A stretch of 11,026 nucleotides of DNA from an uncultured Faecalibacterium sp. Its GTDB lineage: Bacteria > Bacillota > Clostridia > Oscillospirales > Ruminococcaceae. Numbering within the stretch: position 1 is the stretch's first letter; every line of letters begins with the position of its first letter. This document shows, piece by piece, positions 6,858-11,026 of this stretch. The notes beneath the pieces are model-generated. The model searched no databases. It was not told where the DNA came from and was given only the letters and a program-made list of their open reading frames with translations. Location of the stretch: NCBI GenBank assembly GCA_934540955.1, contig CAKTCY010000063.1, positions 1 to 11,026 of the forward strand. The letters run 5' to 3'. Position numbers and translations under genes: made by a program.

Positions 6858-7580
6858 TCAATGCGGTTCCTGCTGCAAATGGCGGAACTGGTATTGTGTA
6901 AAGCGGGCAAACAGAGCGGTTTTATCCTTTTGCCGTACCGGCAGGCGGGTGCCATCCAGGATCTCGAGGTGATCCTCCTCGAACCGCAGCACCTTATCCA
7001 TATTGATGATGACGCCCCGGTTACAGCTCATAAAGTTTTCCTGCGCAGTAAGCTTTTCTTCGATCTGCGCAAAGCTGCACATGGCGCGGTACTCGCCATC
7101 CTCGGTGGTAATAAGGACGTAGTGGTTCCGGGCAACGGCGTACAGAACCTTACACAGCGGCAGCTGAATGCTCTGGCGGGCGATGCGGATCTCCAGCTCC
7201 GGCTCCTGACAGCGCAGCGCCCGCCGCAGCTCGGCAGCCAGATGCTCGAATTTTTCCTTCTGAAAGGGCTTGAGCAGGTAATCGAAGGGGTGCACCGGAA
7301 AGGCGTCCCATACATATTCCGGCGAGGAGGTCACGAATACGATCAGCACCTCCGGGTCGGTCTGCCGCAGCTGACGGGCGGTCTCGATGCCGTTGGTGCC
7401 CGCCATGCAGATATCCAGAAACACCACGGCGTACTGGCCGGGCTCTGCTGCGGCACGGAGGAAATCATCTCCGCAGGCAAACCATGTACACTCGGCTGCA
7501 GGCAGCTGCTGCTGCAGCAGCTCCTCCAGCCGCCGGGCATCCGGGGCCTGATCCTCTACGATGGCGATTGGCAGTGCCAT
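6858..7580 (-). CDS. LytTR-family response regulator
   Basis: The 240-residue protein joins a receiver domain (about 1-122) to a LytTR DNA-binding domain (about 130-232). Receiver residues are Glu9-Asp10, phosphoacceptor Asp56 in FLDICMAGTNG, Thr84 and Lys104 in LLKPF. The second half shows the LytTR segments YAVARNHYVLI and FMSCNRGVIINMDKV. I chose the ATG at 7580 over the ATG at 7601. The extended -10 promoter at 7615-7623 would leave the upper ATG only about seven transcribed bases of leader, while GAGAAAGAGG provides a ribosome site for the lower one. It precedes the kinase gene and should be its partner. It may activate its own promoter, which lacks a -35 box. Confidence 0.9.
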   Translation of the reverse strand: MALPIAIVEDQAPDARRLEELLQQQLPAAECTWFACGDDFLRAAAEPGQYAVVFLDICMAGTNGIETARQLRQTDPEVLIVFVTSSPEYVWDAFPVHPFDYLLKPFQKEKFEHLAAELRRALRCQEPELEIRIARQSIQLPLCKVLYAVARNHYVLITTEDGEYRAMCSFAQIEEKLTAQENFMSCNRGVIINMDKVLRFEEDHLEILDGTRLPVRQKDKTALFARFTQYQFRHLQQEPH

Positions 7581-7614
7581 CCCTACACCCTCTTTCTCCA
7601 TTCAATGCACCTTT

Positions 7615-7623
7615 ATTATAGCA
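7615..7623 (-). promoter_or_regulatory. Extended -10 promoter of the regulator/kinase pair
   Basis: TGC followed by a perfect TATAAT on the minus strand, with no recognisable -35 hexamer at the right distance. The start would fall near 7608, and such promoters are often activator-dependent. Confidence 0.6.
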
Positions 7624-7673
7624 TACTGCGCCGGGAAGGGCATCTGCTTTTTTGCACAAAACGCTCCATTTTG

Positions 7674-7705
7674 CGCTGCGGGCGCCGTCCTGCGCACCCG
7701 CAGCG
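7674..7705. repeat. GC-rich 9-bp inverted repeat in the divergent control region
   Basis: A perfect 9-bp inverted repeat (7674-7682 with 7697-7705) with a 14-base loop lies between the regulator promoter and the speA leader promoter. No T run follows on either strand, so it is not a terminator. It could be an operator or a DNA cruciform. No binding protein can be named. Confidence 0.55.
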
Positions 7706-7727
7706 GGCGACTGCCAAAAAGTTTTAG

Positions 7728-7756
7728 TTGACAGACGGGGCGAATCATGTTATTCT
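7728..7756 (+). promoter_or_regulatory. Promoter of the speA leader RNA
   Basis: A perfect TTGACA (7728-7733), a 17-bp spacer and TATTCT (7751-7756). The predicted start near 7763 coincides with the first base pairs of a 10-bp hairpin (7766-7799), which supports a defined RNA beginning there. Confidence 0.72.
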
Positions 7757-7762
7757 TTTGTT

Positions 7763-8137
7763 GATTTTGAGAGACACCGCCTTGCAGAGTCTTTTCAAAG
7801 CAATTTACTCGGGACCGCCCAAACGGGGCTAAGGCCATACGGACAGCCGGGTCCACTGCCGACCGGCGGCGCAAGCTGCCATTATTGATTGAGTTTGAAG
7901 CTCAAATTTTATAAGTTGGTTCCTTTACAACCATGAAATTGCGCAGCCTATGCGCAGACTTGTGAAACGGTCAATAAGAGTAGTAAAAGTGTAGTTGCTA
8001 TATAGACTCTCATCACCCCGTCTTTTTGGATCGCAAATAACGCGCAGCACCGGCACTTACGGCTGGGTGCTTTATCGGCGCGGAAAAAGCTTTTCCAAGC
8101 GCAGGTCTGCACATTTGTGCAGTGCCTGCGCTTTTTT
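7763..8137 (+). ncRNA. Candidate structured leader RNA / attenuator of the polyamine operon
   Basis: About 375 bases lie between a consensus promoter and a strong terminator and hold no credible protein gene. Visible hairpins in order are: 7766-7775 with 7789-7799 (10 bp, one bulge); a possible junction closed by 7812-7816 with 7850-7854 that encloses 7817-7820 with 7826-7829 and 7833-7835 with 7846-7848; 7865-7870 with 7875-7880 capped by a GCAA tetraloop; 7889-7893 with 7901-7905; 7917-7921 with 7929-7933; 7941-7945 with 7951-7955; and 8047-8051 with 8066-8070. GCGCAG occurs four times and can pair with the terminator 3' arm. I recognise no known riboswitch, T-box, 6S, SRP, RNase P or tmRNA signature. 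The folds are drawn by eye, and the RNA could also be an independent small RNA. Confidence 0.5.
8097..8137 (+). terminator. Intrinsic terminator in front of speA
   Basis: A 9-bp stem (8097-8105 with 8125-8133) is stacked on a 6-bp inner stem (8107-8112 with 8117-8122, ATTT loop) and runs into six T (8132-8137). It lies 34 nt before the speA start codon. Those bases contain the ribosome site and no promoter. Confidence 0.88.
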
Positions 8138-8171
8138 GTTGTGCAAAAAGAGAACAGGGACGGAGGAAAAG

Positions 8172-9638
8172 ATGAACGAGAACAAAGCGCGTTCCCGGCT
8201 GGACCAGCGCCGTGCGCCCATTTACGAGGCGCTGGAGCGGTTCCGGCAGATGCGGGTGGTGCCCTTTGACGTGCCCGGCCACAAGCGGGGCCGCGGCAAC
8301 CCGGAGCTGACTGCTTTTCTGGGTCAGCAGTGCGTGGGCGTGGACGTGAACAGCATGAAGCCGCTGGATAACCTCTGCCACCCGGTGTCGGTCATCCGAG
8401 AAGCCGAGGAGCTTGCCGCCGATGCCTTTGGCGCGGCACACGCCTTTTTAATGGTAGGCGGCACCACCAGCAGCGTGCAGAGCATGGTGCTTACCGCCTG
8501 CAAGCGGGGCGATGAGATCATTCTGCCCCGCAATGTGCACCGCAGCGTGCTGAACGCGCTGGTGCTGTGCGGCGCGGTGCCGGTGTACGTGAACCCCGAG
8601 GTGGACAAGCGCCTTGGCATTTCGCTGGGCATGAAGCGGGAACAGGTGGAAAAGGCCATCCGGGAGCATCCCAATGCGGTGGCCGTGCTGGTGAACAACC
8701 CCACCTACTACGGCATCTGCTCCGACCTGCGCGCCATCGTCAAGATGGCCCACGACGCCGGGATGCTCTGCCTTGCGGACGAAGCCCACGGCACCCACTT
8801 CTACTTCGGCGGCGGCCTGCCGGTGTCTGCCATGGCGGCGGGCGCGGATATGGCCTCCGTTTCCATGCACAAGAGCGGCGGCAGCCTGACCCAGTCCAGC
8901 CTGCTGCTCATCGGCCCCAACGTGCACCCGGGCTATGTGCGCCAGATCATCAACCTGACCCAGACCACCTCCGGCAGCTATCTGCTGATGTCCAGTCTGG
9001 ATATCTCCCGCCGCAATCTGGCGCTGCGGGGACGGCAGGTGTTCCATCAGGTAGCAGATATTGCCGAGTATGCCCGCGAGGAGATCAACGCCGTGGGCGG
9101 CTACTACGCCTTTGGCAAGGAGCTGTGCAACGGCGATTCCGTCTTTGATTTCGACACCACCAAGCTCAGCGTCCATACGCTGGATATCGGTCTTGCCGGC
9201 ATCGAGGTCTACGACATCCTGCGCGATGAGTACGATATTCAGATCGAGTTCGGCGATATCGGCAACATCCTTGCCTACCTGTCCATCGGCGACCGTCCGC
9301 AGGAGGTAGAGCGTCTGGTCAGTGCACTGGCCGAGATCAAGCGCCGCTACCGCACCGACGGCTCGGGTCTGCTGAGTCAGGAATACATCGACCCCGTGGT
9401 GGCTGCCAGCCCGCAGGAGGCCTTCTACGCCCCCAAAAAGAGCCTGCCCCTGCGGGAGACCGAGGGCATGGTGTGCAGCGAGTTCGTCATGTGCTATCCC
9501 CCGGGCATCCCTATCCTTGCACCCGGCGAGCGCATCACCAAGGAGATCCTGAACTACATCGAGTACGCCAAGGCCAAGGGCTGCAGCATGACCGGCCCGG
9601 AGGACCCCGAAATTTTGCACCTGAATGTTCTGGCATAA
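8172..9638 (+). CDS. speA: Arginine decarboxylase of the Orn/Lys/Arg decarboxylase family
   Basis: Predicted to decarboxylate arginine to agmatine with pyridoxal phosphate, the entry step to polyamines. The 488-residue length matches the short Bacillus SpeA type rather than the long enterobacterial enzymes. Seen in order: VPGHKRG at 34-40, the phosphate-binding GGTTSS at 96-101, LADEAHGTHF with Asp203 and His206 at the cofactor ring, and SMHKSGGSLTQ with Schiff-base Lys234. The ATG at 8172 has a GGAGG 5 nt upstream. The frame runs open to 7995, but that part crosses the terminator and is not coding. Lysine or ornithine as substrate cannot be excluded from sequence alone. The agmatinase gene two positions downstream argues for arginine. 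Confidence 0.88.
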   Translation: MNENKARSRLDQRRAPIYEALERFRQMRVVPFDVPGHKRGRGNPELTAFLGQQCVGVDVNSMKPLDNLCHPVSVIREAEELAADAFGAAHAFLMVGGTTSSVQSMVLTACKRGDEIILPRNVHRSVLNALVLCGAVPVYVNPEVDKRLGISLGMKREQVEKAIREHPNAVAVLVNNPTYYGICSDLRAIVKMAHDAGMLCLADEAHGTHFYFGGGLPVSAMAAGADMASVSMHKSGGSLTQSSLLLIGPNVHPGYVRQIINLTQTTSGSYLLMSSLDISRRNLALRGRQVFHQVADIAEYAREEINAVGGYYAFGKELCNGDSVFDFDTTKLSVHTLDIGLAGIEVYDILRDEYDIQIEFGDIGNILAYLSIGDRPQEVERLVSALAEIKRRYRTDGSGLLSQEYIDPVVAASPQEAFYAPKKSLPLRETEGMVCSEFVMCYPPGIPILAPGERITKEILNYIEYAKAKGCSMTGPEDPEILHLNVLA

Positions 9639-9651
9639 GGAGGGAAAAAAG

Positions 9652-10509
9652 ATGGAATTTTGGTTTTCAGAGTTTCACACCCCGGATGTGAAGCACAGCA
9701 TCCGGGTGAACAAGCAGCTCTACTCCAAGCAGAGCGATTACCAGCGCATCGATATCTTTGAGACCCCGGAGTTCGGCCGGGTGCTCACGCTGGACGGCAA
9801 CGTGATGCTGACCGAGCGCGACGAGTTCATCTACGATGAAATGATCGTCCATGTGCCCATGGCCGTGCACAAGGAGGCCAAGGATATTCTGGTCATCGGC
9901 GCCGGTGACGGCGGCGTGGTGCGGGAGCTGACCCGCTACGACCGTGTGGAGCGCATCGACCTTGTGGAGATGGACCCGCAGGTGGTGGAGGCCTGCCGCG
10001 CCTACCTGCCCGGCAATGCCTGCCGTATGGATGACCGCCGGGTGCATATCTACTTTGAGAACGCCCTGAAGTATATCCGCCGCTGCGAGGAGGAGTACGA
10101 CCTCATCATCGTGGACTCCTCCGACCCCTTCGGCCCCTCCGAGGGTCTGTTCACCCGCGAGTTCTACGGCAGCTGCTTCAACGCCCTGAAGGAGGATGGC
10201 ATCATGGTCAACCAGCAGGGCAGCCCCTTCTACGCCGAGGACGCCAGCGCCATGCAGCGCAGCCATAAGCGCATTGCATCCACCTTCCCCATCAGCCGGG
10301 TGTATCAGGCACACATCCCCACCTTTGCGGCGGGCTACTGGCTGTTCGGCTTTGCAAGCAAAAAATATCATCCCATCGATGATCTGGACGCGGAAGCGTG
10401 GAAGGCGCTGAATATGCGCACCCGCTACTACACCACCAAGCTGCATATCGGAGCATTCTACCTGCCGGCTTTTCTGGAGGAGATGCTGCGGGAAGTGGAG
10501 GAACACTGA
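9652..10509 (+). CDS. speE: Spermidine synthase (polyamine aminopropyltransferase)
   Basis: Transfers an aminopropyl group from decarboxylated S-adenosylmethionine to putrescine, giving spermidine. The 285-residue protein has the short N-terminal beta domain and a methyltransferase-like fold: VIGAGDGG at 81-88 binds the nucleotide donor, LVEMD at 104-108 contacts its ribose, and VDSSDP at 154-159 contains the substrate-binding aspartates. The ATG at 9652 follows AAGGAGGG, 13 nt after the speA stop, so the genes form one operon. The stop overlaps the next start by one base. With speA before and speB after it, agmatine is a possible acceptor in place of putrescine. Sequence alone does not decide. 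Confidence 0.93.
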   Translation: MEFWFSEFHTPDVKHSIRVNKQLYSKQSDYQRIDIFETPEFGRVLTLDGNVMLTERDEFIYDEMIVHVPMAVHKEAKDILVIGAGDGGVVRELTRYDRVERIDLVEMDPQVVEACRAYLPGNACRMDDRRVHIYFENALKYIRRCEEEYDLIIVDSSDPFGPSEGLFTREFYGSCFNALKEDGIMVNQQGSPFYAEDASAMQRSHKRIASTFPISRVYQAHIPTFAAGYWLFGFASKKYHPIDDLDAEAWKALNMRTRYYTTKLHIGAFYLPAFLEEMLREVEEH

Positions 10510-11026
10510 TGCACCCCAACGTTGAGACCTTTATCGGCTGCGACAGCAGCTACCGCGCCGCCAGCATCGTGCTGTACGGTGCACCTTACGATTCTACCAC
10601 CAGCTACCGCCCCGGGGCACGGTTCGGCCCGGCGGCCATCCGGCACGAGAGTTATGGTCTGGAGACCTACAGCCCCTACCAGAACGCCGACCTGACCGAT
10701 TTTGACGTGTTCGACAGCGGCGACCTGGAGCTGTGCTTCGGCTCCAGCGAGCTGGCACTGGCCGATATCGAGGCCCGGGCAGAGGAGATCTTGAAGGATG
10801 GCAAGTTCCCGCTGCTGCTGGGCGGCGAGCATCTGGTCACGCTGGGCGCGGTGCGGGCTGCGGTGAAAAAATACCCCGACCTGCACATCGTCCACTTCGA
10901 TGCCCACGCCGACCTGCGGGACGACTATCTGGGCGCAAAGCTGAGCCATGCCTGTGTGCTGCGCCGCTGCCACGAGCTGGTAGGGGACGGCCGCATCCAT
11001 CAGTTCTGCATCCGCAGCGGAGACCG
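10509..11026 (+). CDS. speB: Agmatinase (ureohydrolase family), N-terminal part
   Basis: Hydrolyses agmatine to putrescine and urea with two manganese ions. The window cuts the gene after 172 residues, a little over half of the usual 280-300. Visible metal ligands are His108 in LLGGEH and Asp131, His133 and Asp135 in FDAHADLRDDY. The N-terminal PYDSTTSYRPGARFGP segment is typical of the family. The remaining aspartate ligands of the DxD motif lie past the edge. Its ATG shares one base with the speE stop (TGATG), so the genes are translationally coupled. Aminopropylagmatinase activity is an alternative if SpeE acts on agmatine. Confidence 0.92.
   Translation, partial: MHPNVETFIGCDSSYRAASIVLYGAPYDSTTSYRPGARFGPAAIRHESYGLETYSPYQNADLTDFDVFDSGDLELCFGSSELALADIEARAEEILKDGKFPLLLGGEHLVTLGAVRAAVKKYPDLHIVHFDAHADLRDDYLGAKLSHACVLRRCHELVGDGRIHQFCIRSGD

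Noticed and set aside
7602..7874. 90-codon minus-strand frame overlapping both promoters
   Set aside because: It covers the extended -10 and the opposite TTGACA promoter, has no Shine-Dalgarno and no recognisable composition.
7933..7965. Ten-codon upstream frame in the speA leader (ATG to TGA) as a leader peptide
   Set aside because: No ribosome site precedes it and the start overlaps a hairpin arm. An arrest-peptide role is possible but not supported.
8061..8086. T-box antiterminator-like bases before speA
   Set aside because: The stretch lacks the conserved T-box core and there is no specifier stem, so resemblance to GGGTGG..CCGCG is superficial.
7995..8171. In-frame 5' extension of speA by 59 codons
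   Set aside because: It would be translated across the terminator hairpin, has no ribosome site and no family similarity. A strong GGAGG favours 8172.
8448..9620. Long minus-strand open frame opposite speA
   Set aside because: Antisense shadow of a gene with clear catalytic motifs, with no ribosome site and low-complexity His/Ala/Gly/Val-rich composition.

Overview
The window looks like chromosome of a GC-rich gut Firmicute of the Oscillospiraceae (Faecalibacterium/Subdoligranulum-like). The reasons are GC-rich third codon positions, a PPi-dependent phosphofructokinase pair, an AgrC/LytTR-type two-component system and a SpeA-SpeE-SpeB polyamine cluster. The genus is an inference from gene style, not proven by any marker in the window.

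Layout. (1) Bases 1 to about 1260 are the right-hand part of an integrated mobilizable element: the C-terminal end of a Mob/Pre (MobV) relaxase, a 58-aa accessory protein with its terminator, and a convergent small DUF6061-like gene. (2) A tRNA-Tyr(GTA) gene on the minus strand (1315-1399) has its 3' end pointing at the element, the usual place for element integration. It has its own promoter and terminator. (3) Two tandem paralogous PPi-dependent phosphofructokinase genes lie on the minus strand (4127 to 1587). They are read from one promoter through a hairpin-rich leader of about 190 nt and end at a strong terminator. (4) Back-to-back with that promoter is a plus-strand gene for a membrane-anchored SGNH/GDSL hydrolase. 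(5) A minus-strand LytTR response regulator and GHKL histidine kinase pair (7580 to 5524) shares a bidirectional terminator with the SGNH gene. (6) From 7581 to 8171 is a 591-nt stretch without a protein gene. It holds divergent promoters, an inverted repeat and a long structured leader RNA ending in a strong intrinsic terminator 34 nt before speA. (7) speA-speE-speB run on the plus strand. speB is cut by the window edge.

How it works together. The polyamine cluster encodes arginine to agmatine (SpeA), aminopropyl transfer (SpeE) and urea release (SpeB), giving putrescine/spermidine. Only 34 nt separate the upstream terminator from speA, so any transcript reaching the operon from upstream must read through that terminator. 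This makes the leader the best candidate in the window for an undescribed RNA regulator. The phosphofructokinase pair supplies the PPi-linked glycolytic step. No CRISPR array, IS element or phage structural gene is visible.
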